Source: Zeus faber (lineage: Eukaryota > Chordata > Actinopteri > Zeiformes > Zeidae). Taken from it: 64,000 nucleotides of DNA. Below the pieces are notes generated by a model. It was not told the origin of the DNA. It ran no database searches and saw only the letters and a program-made list of their open reading frames with translations. A program made the translations under genes and the position numbers. Positions within the stretch are counted from its first letter, which is position 1. Every line of letters starts with the position of its first letter. The stretch covers positions 405,343 through 469,342 of the forward strand of contig OY482850.1 of NCBI GenBank assembly GCA_960531495.1, read 5' to 3'. Shown one piece after another: positions 1-10,710 of this stretch.

Positions 1-235
1 TCCTGCACAGCCAGGCCCCAGGTGTTGGGTGGGAAGGCACATGTCCTGCACCCTCACGCTGAACACAGGATCCCCCCAGGGCTGCGTCCTCAGCCCCCTT
101 CTGTACTCCCTGTACACACATAATGGCGATGAGAAGGCCTACCGTGAGGAGGTGACTGACCTGAAGGATGGTGAAGGATCATGAAGGAAACTCACCACCC
201 CAACAACGAACTGTTCAAGCTACTGCGGTTGGGCC
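1..235 (+). mobile_element. CR1/L2-group LINE fragment (reverse transcriptase)
   Basis: A short piece of the reverse transcriptase of the same LINE family seen at 16.3-19.7, 48.6-49.6 and 53.2-55.7 kb. Around position 60-120 it reads as NTGSPQGCVLSPLLYSLYT, the conserved palm block. It then jumps to the C-terminal block (KD-HHPNNELF-like) near 175-230, so the middle of the domain is deleted. It is cut by the left edge of the window and is not functional. The family name rests on motif recall. Confidence 0.75.
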
Positions 236-284
236 AGCGCAACCAATAAGCAACTGGTATGCAGCCACCCTGACCCAATCACCT

Positions 285-340
285 AGATCCAGGCCAGGTG
301 TGGCTGCTCAAACCATCCCATCCCCATACCACCCCACAAT
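285..340. mobile_element. Fragment of the TGTGGTGGATGG-type MITE
   Basis: The end GTGGCTGCTCAAACCATCCC followed by CCACCCCACA resembles the right terminus of the two full MITE copies at 40924-41235 and 57255-57581. Only one end is visible, next to the LINE fragment. Confidence 0.4.
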
Positions 341-359
341 TTTCTTTCCTTAGTTTCTT

Positions 360-2180
360 ATTTGTATGGACAATAAAAAACATGAATTTAATTCACAGAA
401 TTGTAGCAAGTTTTGTTTTATTTATTCACAAAAAAAATTTTTAATAGGTATAACATCGATTTCCTGTAGATTTTATGTTAACATAATCCATGTTTTTCCG
501 AACAGAGCAAAGCTCGCACATTTAGCTCGGAAGCAGAGGGTACCGACTCAGTATTACAGAGTCTAACGGAAAGCAACAGCTGTAGCATCACTTTCTTTCA
601 TCACTTTCTCATCCATGTGAACAAGAGGGTGCAGGTAGTAGGTACCTCATCAACGACTGCTACAAGAACATGCAGAATAGATACTGAGTGAAACCAAAAG
701 TTTATTATCAATCAATTCGGTGTTCTGTAAAAGCCTGGCGATCCACTTGGTGTATGTTTTTCTCTGATTAATCTGATATTTTTGATTTACACTAAAATTA
801 TCGTGTATATGCAGGAATTTTTTAAGTGGGGAAACCAACTAAAAATAAGCAATTGACACCTTTCCAATTACCAGAAGAGGCCTGGTAATGGCAAAGTTTA
901 TGACTTTCTGTGTTTTCTTCTGATGTGTCACATTTGAAGTCAAGAACGCATCAGAAAAGGGGTGTGTCATATTTCCAGTGTGATTGGGATAAAAAAAGCA
1001 GACAGCAGCATGGAGTATGGAACACCTGCAGTGTCTGATGCACCGGTGGGGAGCGAACACGCTCCTCCGGTTCAGAGGCCAGCTTGAGGCGGTGCTGGAG
1101 TGGAGCATAGGGGTACTCCGCTCCCTACGCAATGGTTGGAGTGGTCCCCGCCGAGCAGTCCCCACACCCAAAACATTTTATGGTCTCGCATGCAGGAAAA
1201 AAAGTCAATAACTTCTGATTTCGATTTTGGAGTCCAAATCAGATATGAAATGATCGAATGATGCACCGAAATTCCTGTGTATTTACCTGCCAACGTCATG
1301 AAAATGGCTGAAAATAAGTGCATCTACCATGACTATTGCAAAGTCAATTATCCTGAGAATGAATGCCGAGTGTAGCCTTACCCATTGAAGGCAAAAGCCA
1401 GATGTTAGCGGGTGTTAGCTGGTTTTTGGTGCAGTGGAAAAGAGATTTGAGTAATTCTAGAGCTCAAGCTAGCAGGGGCCTTCATTTGTCTGGTCAGATA
1501 ATCCGCAGTGTAGTGTGACTAATGATGAATTTCCTTCTGAGCTCTTGCTTTATTTACCCTGGGAAAAGGAAGAGCTCAGAATTTGAGAGGAAGGCTGGAA
1601 TTCCGCTAGAGGATAAGATTAAAGAGGCTAGTAAAACGGCTAGCAGAAGAGTACTCAATATAAAAGTGAGCTCAAAAGATTCAAAAAGTTAAAGAAAAGG
1701 TCAAAGAAAGTCACTTTCACCCCTAATTTTTTTCAAACAGAAAATAGCAGAGCCCGTAGTTATAGAACGTAACGTATCATCAACACCATTGCAATTATTA
1801 TAAAACAAAGAAGATTATCATCTACACTAGGCTGGTAGGTACTGTTAATAATGGAGATGAGAAGAAACATTGCATAGCTAAAAAAAACTGACGAGACTTG
1901 CACAAAACTCACTTTCTCACTCTGAAAACTACTCACAAGCACACATTCACCAAAACTCATTCTTCCATCCTATAGGCCAAATCACAATGTGTCTATTGTG
2001 AAACCTACATATGGGGGGGGTCCACTGCCAAAATAGCTGATGCTAGGCAAAACACAGAGCCCACTGATCCTCTTTTTCTGTGTTACAGAGAATCCCTGTA
2101 GGTAGCCTCCTCTGTAGTGTAAATAGAGTGGGAAGGAGTGTTTGGCAATGCTTTTTTTTCTATCTACACTGCAAAACACA
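360..2180. other. Unassigned stretch
   Basis: I see no gene, RNA or recognisable repeat here. The 1000-1190 part is more GC-rich and carries overlapping short open frames on both strands, but none has domain-like content or splice signals I could trust. Confidence 0.4.
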
Positions 2181-2181
2181 A

Positions 2182-2345
2182 AAGATAAGATAAGATAAGA
2201 TAAGATAAGATTAAAAATAGATAAGATAGTACTTTATTTATCCCCCGAAGGGGAAATTCAAGCGTTGCAGCAGCTCAATGGGAAACATGTAGTACAGAGC
2301 AACAGAAGCAAAAGCAGGAGAATGTACATAGTAACACATGAACAC
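2182..2345 (-). mobile_element. LINE/SINE 3' end with (AAGAT)n tail
   Basis: On the minus strand this reads as a typical fish CR1/L2/Rex1-type 3' terminus: GAATTTCCCCTTCGGGGGAT followed by AATAAAGTACTATC and a run of about six TTATC/AAGAT units at 2182-2212. The short hairpin CCCCTTCGGGG is characteristic of such ends. The 5' part is missing, so this is a 5'-truncated copy. Confidence 0.65.
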
Positions 2346-2398
2346 ATAAACACAAAAAACAATACAACAATATATATAATTATATATATATATATGTA

Positions 2399-4004
2399 CC
2401 GTGGGGCAAAAAAGTATTTAGTCAGCCACCAATTGTGCAAGTTCTCCCACTTAAAAAGATGAGAGAGGCCTATTATTTTCATTATAGGTACACTTCGACT
2501 ACGAGAGACAAAATGAGGAAAAAAAACCCAGAAAATCACATTGTCTGATTTTTAAAGAATTTATTTGCAAATGATGGTGGAAAATAAGTATTTGGTCAAT
2601 AACAAAAGTTCATCTCAATACATTGTTATATACCCTTTGTTTGCAATGACAGAGGTCAAGCGTTTTCTGTAAGTCTTCACAAGGTTTTCACACACTGTTG
2701 CTGGTATTTTGGCCCATTCCTCCATGCAGATCTCCTCTAGAGCAGTGATGTTTTGGGCCTGTCTCTGGGCAACACGGACTTTCAACTCCCTCCAAAGATT
2801 TTCTATGGGGTTGAGATCTGGAGACTGGCTAGGCCACTCCAGGACCTTGAAATGCTTCTTACGAAGCCACTCCTTCGTTGCCCGGGCAGTGTGTTTGGGA
2901 TCATTGTCATGCTGAAAGACCCAGCCACGTTTCATCTTCAATGCCCTTGCTGATGGAAGAAGGTTTTCACTCAAAATCTCACGATACATGGCCCCATTCA
3001 TTCTTTCCTTTACACGGATCAGTCGTACTGGTCCCTTTGCAGAAAAACAGCCCCAAAGCATGATGTTTCCACCCCCATGCTTCACAGTAGGTATGGTGTT
3101 CATTGGATGCAACTCAGCTTTCTTTCTCCTCCAAACACGACAAGTTGAGTTTTTACCAAAAAGTTCTATTTTGGTTTCATCTGACCATATGACACTCTCC
3201 CAATCCTCTTCTGGATCATCCAAATGCTCTCTAGCAAACTTCAGATGGGCCTGGACATGTACTGGCTTAAGCAGGGGAACACGTCTGGCTCTGCAGGATT
3301 TGAGTCCCTGGTGGCATAGTGTGTTACTGATGGTAGCCTTTGTTACTTTGGTCCCAGCTCTCTGCAGGTCATTCACTAGGTCTCCCCGTGTGGCTCTGGG
3401 ATCTTTGCTCACTGTTCTTGTGATCATTTTGACACCAGGGGGTGAGATCTTGCGTGGAGCCCCAGATCGAGGGAGATTATCAGTGGTCTTGTATGTCTTC
3501 CATTTTCTAATAATTGCTCCCACAGTTGATTTCTTCACAACAAGCTGCTTACCTATTGCAGATTCAGTCTTCCCAGCCTGGTGCAGGTCTACAATTTTGT
3601 TTCTGGTGTCCTTTGACAGCTCTTTGGTCTTGGCCATAGTGGAGTTTGGAGTGTGACTGTTTGAGGTTGTGGACATGTGTCTTTTATACTGATAATGAGT
3701 TCAAACAGGTGCCTTTAATACAGGTAACGAGTGGAGGACAAAGGAGCCTCTTAAAGAAAAAGTTACAGGTCTGTGAAAGCCAGAAATCTTGCTTGCTTGT
3801 AGGTGACCAAATACTTATTTTACAGAGGAATTCACCAATTAATTCATTAAAAATCCTACAATATGATCTCCTGGATTCTTTCCCCCCATTCTGTCTCTCA
3901 TAGTCGAAATGTACCTATGATGAAAATTACAGGCCTCTCTCATCTTTTTAAGTGGGAGAACTTGCACAATTGGTGGCTGACTAAATACTTTTTTTGGCCC
4001 ACTG
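2399..4004 (-). mobile_element. Tc1-like transposon, complete, flanked by TA
   Basis: The element is 1606 bp. Its ends read CCGTGGGGCAAAAAAGTATT on the left and, inverted, CAGTGGGCCAAAAAAAGTAT on the right; long terminal inverted repeats continue inward through the shared AGTCAGCCACCAATTG block. TA dinucleotides flank it (2397-2398 and 4005-4006), as expected for a Tc1/mariner insertion. It carries one transposase frame on the minus strand. I recognise this as a Tc1 type widespread in fish genomes. It lies in an (AT)-rich microsatellite context, a common Tc1 target. The left terminus has C for the usual A (CCGTGG for CAGTGG) and the right end GGCCC for GGCAAA-like sequence, so end recognition could be weakened. 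Confidence 0.95.
2615..3676 (-). CDS. Tc1 transposase, intact frame
   Basis: The uninterrupted frame codes for 353 residues. The likely true start is Met14 ([10 protein letters not shown], position 3637), giving 340 residues, the usual Tc1 length. Domains: a paired-like DNA-binding region with two helix-turn-helix units (about residues 15-130), separated by a GRPR-like PRSGAPRK motif at 69-76, then the DDE catalytic core. The triad is visible: D166 in [10 protein letters not shown]257 in HDNDPKHTA and E292 in PIENLW. The spacing D257 to E292 is the DD34E of Tc1. A glycine-rich box ([13 protein letters not shown], about 199-211) is present. The protein would bind the terminal repeats and cut and paste the element at TA sites in the nucleus. 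I see no stop or frameshift, so it could encode an active enzyme; whether it is expressed cannot be judged here. Confidence 0.95.
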   Translation of the reverse strand: MSTTSNSHTPNSTMAKTKELSKDTRNKIVDLHQAGKTESAIGKQLVVKKSTVGAIIRKWKTYKTTDNLPRSGAPRKISPPGVKMITRTVSKDPRATRGDLVNDLQRAGTKVTKATISNTLCHQGLKSCRARRVPLLKPVHVQAHLKFAREHLDDPEEDWESVIWSDETKIELFGKNSTCRVWRRKKAELHPMNTIPTVKHGGGNIMLWGCFSAKGPVRLIRVKERMNGAMYREILSENLLPSARALKMKRGWVFQHDNDPKHTARATKEWLRKKHFKVLEWPSQSPDLNPIENLWRELKVRVAQRQAQNITALEEICMEEWAKIPATVCENLVKTYRKRLTSVIANKGYITMY

Positions 4005-4038
4005 TATACTGTATATATATATACAGTATATATATACA

Positions 4039-4042
<4 letters not shown>

Positions 4043-4097
<55 letters not shown>
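4043..4097. repeat. (AT)n microsatellite
   Basis: A perfect AT run directly right of the Tc1 element, preceded by degenerate TATACAGTATA units at 4007-4042. Confidence 0.95.
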
Positions 4098-4101
<4 letters not shown>

Positions 4102-4103
<2 letters not shown>

Positions 4104-4397
4104 GGTACTCCTCCTAACGACCTCCCAGTTTAACGACCGTTCGGCCTTACGACCAGCTATACCATACAATACCCAGCATGCGTACTGTGTGCGCAGCGCC
4201 TCAGCGTCAAGCATCTCACCAGCATCACCATTCTTAGTCTCAGTCTCATTCCCGCAGTAGGTCAGTATTCACTACACAAGTGTTCGCAATTGCCACGCCT
4301 CCTTACCGTGAAATAACACGAGTCCTTGCTTATCGACCAATTCGCTTAACGACCTGGTTGTAGGAAGGGAACTCGGTGGTTAAGTGAGGAGTACATG
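4102..4397. mobile_element. Tigger/pogo-like MITE
   Basis: A 296-bp segment with terminal inverted repeats: CAGGTACTCCTCCTAACGAC on the left and, inverted, CATGTACTCCTCACTTAACC on the right. The CAGGTA-CTCCTC-TAACGACC pattern resembles the termini of TcMar-Tigger elements. There is no coding sequence. It sits between the AT tract and the next Tc1 element. Confidence 0.65.
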
Positions 4398-4405
4398 TAT
4401 ATATA

Positions 4406-5925
4406 AACTACTCACAAAAAGTTAGGGATATTTGGCTTTCGGGTGAAATTTATGGAAAATGTAAAATGTTCACGCTACAGTGATATTATATGATGAAAGT
4501 AGGGCATTTAAGTAGAAGCATGCAATGGTGATTTCCTCATCTCAAACAATTTATTGAAACAAAAGCCAACAACAGCGGTTGGTATACCACAACAAAAAAT
4601 GTCAGTGTCTCAATAACTTGTCATGTGCCCTTGAGCATCAAGTACAGCTTGTCAACAACATCTCATGCTGTTCACAAGTCGACTTATTGTCTGCTGAGGC
4701 ATGGCACCCCACTCTTGTTGAAGGGCGGCCCTCACGTCATTGAGGTTCTGGAGTACAGAGTTACGAGCCTCTACACGGTGACTCAGCTGATCCCATAGGT
4801 TTTCTATGGGATTCAGGTCTAGAGAAAGTGCAGGCAACTCCATTTGAGGCACCCCAGTCTCCAGCAGCCGTTCCCTAATGATGCAACCTCGATGAGCTGG
4901 AGCATTGTCGTCCATGAAGATTAAATTAGGCCTGTGTTGTTCATGCAGGGGCACAATGACTGGATTAATGATGTTATTCAGGTAGTATGGGCTTGTCACT
5001 GTACCTTTCACAAAGTGTAGGGCAGTTCTTTATTGACTAGACACACCTGCCCACACTGTAACACCACCACCACCAAAGGCTCGTCTGGTGACAACAGTGG
5101 CTGATGCATAGCGCTCTCCTTGATGTCTCCAACATCGTTGGCGGCCATCATTTCTGCTCAACGTGAATCAACTTTCATCAGACAACAGCACTGAGGCCCA
5201 CTGGTCCCTCGTCCAGCGTAAATGCTCCCTGGCCCATGCAAGATGATGATGCCTGTGCCTGGTGGTGTGGTCAGGTACCCTTGCAGGTCGTCTAGCACGC
5301 AGACCATGCTGATGTAAACGGGTTTCGAATGGTCTGACGTGACACTTGGGTGCCTCTCACCTCCCTTCAATGTGGCTCGAGTTGAGTGGCATTCATCATC
5401 CGGTTCCGCAGGGCACTGTTCACAATGAAGCGGTCATCAGTGTGGGATGTGGCCAAAGGACGTCCACTTCTATGCCTTTCTGTGACTCTTCCAGTCTCTC
5501 TGTATCTCTGTTGCAGCCTGCTGATGACACTCTGTGACACTCTAAGCTCAGTGGCCACTTCCCTCTGAGAACATCCTGTTTGAAGCCTTGCAATGGCGAG
5601 GTACTGTTGATCAATTGTTAGGTGTCGTCTTGGTCTCATGATGTCAAAATGTGAACAGCATGATGAAGAGGACTGTTTAAATACCAATTCTAATTGAACC
5701 AGGAAATGTATTGGTCGATTCATGGATCAAACACCTGTTAGAGTTACCCTTGTTAGAGAACAGCAAGTTGTGCAAAAAGTACTGAGACATTGAACAGTTG
5801 GACATGTGCATTCAAAAAATTTGAGAAGGTCAAATTAAGTTCACCTGTAAAGGTAATAGTGCATTTTAGGTTCATCCTGAAATTTCACCCGAAAGCCGAA
5901 TATCCCTAACTTTTTGTGAGTAGTG
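4406..5925 (-). mobile_element. Tc1-like transposon, broken, flanked by TA
   Basis: A 1520-bp element with TA on both sides. Its inverted ends read AACTACTCACAAAAAGTTAG on the left and CACTACTCACAAAAAGTTAG on the right, continuing through the shared GGCTTTCGGGTGAAATTT block. It differs from the Tc1 at 2399-4004 in both ends and protein. The transposase is on the minus strand but interrupted (see the separate entry). It abuts the TIR element starting at 5931. Confidence 0.93.
4652..5723 (-). pseudogene. Tc1 transposase, broken
   Basis: The N-terminal part (5723-5367) starts at an internal Met near 5640 (MRPRRHLTID) and holds a helix-turn-helix domain (QREVATELRVSQSVISRLQQ) and the GRP-type linker RSGRPLATS. 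The C-terminal part (5011-4652) holds the second catalytic D in FMDDNAPAHR and the E in [12 protein letters not shown]. The middle, with the first D in LLSDES at about 5170-5185, is in yet another frame segment. It is interrupted by a TGA just after DES (Arg CGA to TGA is the obvious origin) and by at least two further breaks. The protein cannot be made whole. The family is a distinct Tc1 lineage with a DNAPAHR core in place of NDPKHT. Confidence 0.9.
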
Positions 5926-5930
5926 TATAT

Positions 5931-6574
5931 ATGTGACCCACCTTCGATTTTAGGTACTTTTGGTGCCGTTTCAACTTTTTTTTTATTTTTTACTGCAATA
6001 AAGTGGAGAATCAGAGCTTAAAAACAAGGTTTCACTTGTGTGAATCAAGCAAATATTTTTAAAGCAATGGCTTGTTAATGACGAGGGTGCAGCATACTGT
6101 GTTTCTGAGATAATCACCTTCAAAGTTTTCTGAAGGCTCCACTTCTTGTTCATGGAAGTGACGTCAGCTTTCCTTATTCTCGTGTTACGCCACCTACACA
6201 ACAATGAATCGAGGTGTGTGTATAAAACACGTAAGATTTAAAGGCTGAACTCTATCAAAACTGTTTCACATTCGGTCTTCACCTGGACGGTCGCTTTAAA
6301 GGAAACGACAGATCGGCGTTCGCACTGTTCAGCGTGAACAGTGTTTCCCCATGTAATCTAATGGGAATATTTAACTCCATGGTTTAACATTTACCTACTA
6401 TTTATAAATCAAACTCAGCTTTGAAGATACATTGAGAGATAAAAAAAAACACAAAAGAACACAAATTTGGAAAAATCTAATTTTCCTTATAGAAAGGTTA
6501 ATTCAAGTTATTTGGTGGCTCGTGGTGATTTTAGAAATGCGCGACAATGTGGGTTTTGCTGCAGTGGGTCACAT
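5931..6574. mobile_element. Non-autonomous TIR element (ATGTGACCCAC ends)
   Basis: The segment begins ATGTGACCCAC (5931-5941) and ends GTGGGTCACAT (6564-6574), a perfect 11-bp inverted repeat. It has no transposase. Its interior is homologous, in inverted orientation, to about 19866-20620 (shared blocks include AGATAATCACCT near 6110 and CGCGCATTTCTAA near 6535). Family not assigned; a non-autonomous DNA transposon is likely. Confidence 0.6.
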
Positions 6575-6849
6575 ACTGTATATATTAGCTTCTTCTATAT
6601 TAGCCTGGAATTGTATGTGTGATTATTCAGTTAGCTTTGAAAAAATACTTTGGAAAAAAGCTAATTTTAGGAAAATTAAATAGAAAATAAATTTGCTTTG
6701 TTTAAGAGGTCAACTTTTGAAGAAAATTCAAGAAAACGTTATTGCTTGATTGCATGACAGTTTGATTTTAAATATACAATGATTAGTGGATTGTTTGACT
6801 TTTATGAGACTTTCTTTGCTTAATTTCTTTGCTTTAATTCAAGTATTTA

Positions 6850-6855
<6 letters not shown>

Positions 6856-6892
<37 letters not shown>
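6856..6892. repeat. (AT)n microsatellite with GATATA satellites
   Basis: AT run followed by degenerate GATATA/TATAGA units to about 6980. Confidence 0.9.
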
Positions 6893-6897
<5 letters not shown>

Positions 6898-7052
6898 CAT
6901 ATATATAAGATATATATATAGATATAGATATAGACATCGATATAGATAGTATGATATATATAGCTATATATAGATATACGTATGTGTGTCTTTTTTCAAA
7001 TCAATTTTTGATCATTTTGAAGATTGGTCAGAGACAGCTTACAGAAACTCAC

Positions 7053-7439
7053 ATCCTCATCTTTCTCTAGCTCCAGCCCCATGTCTCGGAGGTTCCTCTC
7101 AAATTCCTCCCTCCTGGATCTTTTGTCGTCCTCCTGATAATCCAGGCTGTCGCTCTGGAAACCCAGCTCCTCGTCTGCGGCCCCCGGGCAAGGTGAGGAC
7201 ATTGGGTAGTCTGAGTGCCGACTGTTCTCCTGTGGGGCCGGGCGCATGCGGGCACCTCTGCGAAGGCTGCGGGCGAAGGCGTTGTCAGTAAGCAGCCTTG
7301 AGGGCTGGAGGCTGTAGCGCCCCCCGCTGGGCCTTTTGACATGGTAGGTTAGGATGTAGTCCACACGCCGCTGGCCATCCTGGAAGTAGAGCCCGTGCTG
7401 GCATTGCGTATTCTCCTCTGGCGTCAGGGCCTTCAGCAG
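7053..7439 (-). CDS. ano1: Anoctamin (likely ANO1/TMEM16A) coding exon
   Basis: A 387-nt exon (129 codons) on the minus strand. The acceptor is a pyrimidine-rich tract ending CCCCCTGCCAG (down to 7440) and the donor is GAT/GTGAGT at 7053/7052. It encodes part of the N-terminal cytoplasmic (anoctamin dimerisation) region. Diagnostic stretches are CQHGLYFQDGQRRVDYILTY and HVKRPSG near the start and DYQEDDKRSRREEFERNL followed by GLELEKDED at the end. As I recall it, human ANO1 has CKYGLYFRDGRRKVDYILVY, HHKRPSG, DYHEDDKRFRREEYEGNL and GLELERDED at the same places. ANO2 differs more in the acidic block, so ANO1 is preferred. The channel conducts chloride on calcium rise at the plasma membrane. 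The next exon (expected to start HGVGFVKIHAPW-like) was not found at lower coordinates and probably lies outside the window. The exon's 3' flank is the AT-rich repeat at 6.85-6.98 kb. Confidence 0.93.
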
Positions 7440-7521
7440 CTGGCAGGGGGCACAGAGAGAGAGACAGGGAGGGACGGGCATTTAGGATGGAAAGGGACAC
7501 AGCCACAGCCAAGTTGATGGG

Positions 7522-7522
<1 letters not shown>

Positions 7523-7608
<86 letters not shown>
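7523..7608. repeat. (GT)n microsatellite in ano1 intron
   Basis: About 42 GT units, 84 bp upstream of the ano1 exon acceptor in gene orientation (as CA on the sense strand). Open frames through it are repeat artefacts. Confidence 0.97.
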
Positions 7609-7610
<2 letters not shown>

Positions 7611-7745
7611 GGTATGTGTGTGTGTGTATGAATGTGTGTGTGCGTGCGCACGTGCATGAGAGGTTTGGTTTCGTCACTCTTTGTGTGCAGGATTAAGAAC
7701 AACGGGGCAAACAATCACATGCATAGTGGTGAGTGTGCTGAGGGC

Positions 7746-7747
<2 letters not shown>

Positions 7748-7818
<71 letters not shown>
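7748..7818. repeat. (GT)n microsatellite
   Basis: About 35 GT units; second long GT tract within 150 bp of the first. Confidence 0.97.
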
Positions 7819-7820
<2 letters not shown>

Positions 7821-7879
7821 ATGTGTGGGGTTAAAGGCATAAGTTTTCTTTTTTGTCATGACTGTGATATTCTATAATA

Positions 7880-8235
7880 CAGTGGTACCTCGACTTCCGA
7901 CTGTAATTCGTTCTAAAAAACTCTTTTGTTAAAACAGTCGCATGTCGAAGCAATTTTTCCCATATAAATTGAAATCATGAAGGGTGAAAATAAACAAAAG
8001 ACAGCACAAACACAGTAAATATGAAAAATATATTTATAAGCCACAAACTATGTGCACACACGATGTAGGTTGCCCGCTGACTGACTGCTGACTGGCCGCC
8101 GACGCGCCAACTGCAAATTTCCACGGTCGTATCTTGGAGCAGTCGGTCGCAAGTCGATACAAATTTTCGCGACTATCGCTACTCGTATCTTGGATTAGTC
8201 GTAAGTAGATGCAGTCGTAAGTCGAGGTACCACTG
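7880..8235. mobile_element. Tigger-like MITE flanked by TA
   Basis: A 356-bp element with inverted ends CAGTGGTACCTCGACTTCCG and (inverted right end) CAGTGGTACCTCGACTTACG, and TA on both sides (7878-7879, 8236-8237). Those termini are typical of TcMar-Tigger derivatives. There is no coding capacity. Confidence 0.85.
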
Positions 8236-8258
8236 TACAATTATTAATATTAAATTAC

Positions 8259-8291
8259 CGCTCAGCCAAATCAGTGCGATTTGGCTGAGCG
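8259..8291. repeat. Perfect 14-bp hairpin
   Basis: CGCTCAGCCAAATC at 8259-8272, loop AGTGC, then the exact reverse complement at 8278-8291. It lies just right of the MITE and is not part of its TIR. Confidence 0.9.
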
Positions 8292-8577
8292 CACATGCGA
8301 CTGTCAAATGCGTATCAAACGCTATGTCTTTACAGAAGTTTGTTTCTTTTAGATTATTGTATTTATTTCATATTTATGGGTCACACTGTGAGTAAACGTC
8401 TCGAATATTCTGTTCATTTGTAACAAAATGCAAATTATTAATGGCTCTGTCATGAACTACGTTGCATATATCTCAAGGGAGTGTATGAGACAGATAGTGG
8501 TGGGCACATGGGGGGATTGTTCCGCAGTTAGTGCTGGTATAGTGAGGTCAGTGATATCGTCAATCATAGAGGTCAGT

Positions 8578-8985
8578 CAATTATAGTGCCTCCAAGCAGC
8601 AATAGGGCTCTGCAGCTACTCACGAGCCCCACTACCACAGACATCCCACAATGGCAAGACCATTCCAAGCCCAAAGCACCGCAGCCGCAGAAGATCCCTG
8701 AACCTGGAGAGAAGCCAAGAGCCCACAGAGAAACACCCACACACGTCCTCAAGACACGCAACCAGTTCCCAAATACACAAGATGAACCTGCTGCACCCCT
8801 GAAGCATACACACAACCTACCTTCATGCTCAGGCATAAAACGCACAAGCAAGTGCAGAACGTGGGCCAAGTACGCACCTACGCACCCACGTAACCAAATG
8901 CATGCCTATAGCAAGCCACGTAACAGATGCAAGGCCAACGGCAACCCTAGGTACAGCCTACCCACACCTATGATGGTGACAAACA
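8578..8985 (-). repeat. GC-rich repeat, possibly a diverged L1 3'-UTR copy
   Basis: The start GCCTCCAAGCAGC and the later CACCGCAGCCGCAGAAGA block resemble the antisense GC-rich 3' region of the L1 family seen at 36.3-36.6 and 37.6-38.1 kb (there GGCGCCTTCAAGCAGCAG and GCGGCCACAGAAG). The resemblance is partial and I cannot align it throughout. The open frames on both strands are by-products of base composition. Confidence 0.35.
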
Positions 8986-8999
8986 AACAAACAAATAAA

Positions 9000-10500
9000 C
9001 AAAGCAAGCTTTGCTAAAATGTTGTCAAAAATGTGCAAACCTATTCTTTAAGTGGTGATAAATAGAAGTAACGGCAAAAGACCACAAATAGATTAGGCTT
9101 CAACATATTGTGAATATTTTCCACGTAGATGACTTTGTCATGAACAAACTGTTAAGGACCTGCATAACACTGGGACAAAGAGAAGGTACATACAATTACA
9201 TTTCAAGGCCATCATAGGCATGAAATGTAAATCTACAGGGTCACTGCACAGACACAAGTCCGCACAATAGTTTTTGCTGTAATCTGAGTAGTCTAGCCTG
9301 CCTATGTTTCAAAACTGGATGAACCAGATGGTCCTACTCAAATCCACACAAACATGGGAAGTCCTTGCAATCTTCCTGGCAGGAGTTCATTGCTCCATTT
9401 TCGACTTTTAATCTTGAAATCACAAGTTTACTTCAACACTATGCTATCCCTGACCCAAGACAGGATTCCTTAAATCGGCCATTATATTTTGGTTCAATGA
9501 ACAATCTATTTGACTGTGACTAAAAAATAAATGGTTTCACTCTCCTGAAAAAAACCCAGCTACGACTATCTCATGTCACAGTAGTCTACTTACCGAGGCA
9601 TCATCATTTAAAAACATATCTGTTGGCTAAACAGAATGTTTATGCAAGAGATAACAAGGGTATTTGTAAAATAATTCTATTTTTCTACTTGCCAGAAGTT
9701 AAAGTAAAATGGACTATGGCATAAAACTGAACAGCCTACATAACATCACAACAACACTCATAGAGAAAAAAATGGGCCACCTCATAAGGCAACATGATTG
9801 TGGATTAAATGAGAATTACAATTTCATTGATTGGAATTGAGATCACGATTCTCTCACGGTTCTTTGCGACAGATAAATATAGACACATGCATATACAGTA
9901 TAACACTCCCCATGAAAAACTAATTCAGGGAAATTAGGAAAAACGAATATACACATACACTTCACATTATGTAGTGAGATGCACAGCATGATGCAGCTTG
10001 CTATATATTTTTTTAATTTGCTTGTAAGAAGATCTGGCCTCCTGTAGGAATCAGATTGCATGGAGGAATAAATCGCTTTTGCGATTGAATGCGATTAATC
10101 TTGCAGCCCTACCATCATTGCAACTCATGTGTAACTAATTGAACTCACTCTTTAGTGGTCAAGTTTATCTAAAATATGCTGTAGCATTGGTATGCTGTTA
10201 CACCACAAATAATGAAATGTACTTTTGTACCTACATTTTTCCTCCAAATTTCATTGAAAAACTCCAATGACAATAAATGTGTAATTTTTATTTATCACAC
10301 GGATGAGGAGTAAATATTTTATTTTGTAAAATGGATCAATGAACTTGTGGTTTCCTTACCAAGTGCAAGAATGAACCGCAACTCCACCACACAGCGTAGA
10401 CTGAAATTTTGCACAAAATAACAAAGCATCCAATACTGTAAAACCTACATTCTTCTTTTCCCTCTGACTTTTCCTTCCCTCCCCGTCTTGCTCTGGATAT
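9000..10500. other. Unassigned intronic stretch
   Basis: AT-rich DNA within the presumed ano1 intron. The block GATTGAATGCGATTAATC near 10080, followed by TTGCAGCCCTA, looks like the end of a dispersed fish repeat. I cannot name it. No exon was recognised. Confidence 0.3.
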
Positions 10501-10510
10501 CACACTCACT

Positions 10511-10624
10511 TGAAACTTGCCATGGAGGACGATGTCCTGAAGGAAATGTGCTGGCTGTCGCTCGGCGCAGGAGGCTGGAAGGCAGCCAGGAGTCTCTTCT
10601 CCTTCATTTGCCATTTTCCCATAA
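10511..10624 (-). other. Candidate alternative exon in the ano1 intron
   Basis: A GC-rich island in AT-rich DNA. On the minus strand it has a pyrimidine-rich acceptor (TATCCCTCTGTCAG) and a strong donor (TTTCAA/GTGAGT). It also has an ATG in good context (GGGAAAATGG) opening a frame that runs in phase 0 to the donor (about 35 codons, MANEGEETPG...). Phase 0 would allow splicing to the exon at 7439. If it is joined to the 21-kb exon instead, the frame hits a stop, so it could only be an alternative first exon. The plus strand is also open across it (MEDDVLKEMCW...). No homology is recognised; it may not be an exon at all. Confidence 0.3.
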
Positions 10625-10642
10625 CAGCTGACAGAGGGATAG

Positions 10643-10644
<2 letters not shown>

Positions 10645-10704
<60 letters not shown>
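10645..10704. repeat. (AT)n microsatellite
   Basis: About 30 AT units, adjacent to the GC-rich candidate exon. Confidence 0.95.

Positions 10705-10710
<6 letters not shown>

Noticed and set aside
2182-2212. AAGAT units considered as a CRISPR-like or satellite array
   Set aside because: Contiguous 5-bp units at a LINE 3' end, no spacers; a normal LINE tail.
2988-3656. Plus-strand open frame of 222 codons
   Set aside because: Exact antisense of the intact Tc1 transposase; no independent coding signs.
3839-4260. Several open frames with long YIYIYI or IYIYIY runs
   Set aside because: Translations of the (AT)n tract; the same applies to the AT and GT tracts at 7.5, 10.65, 23.9, 36.1 and 45.8 kb.
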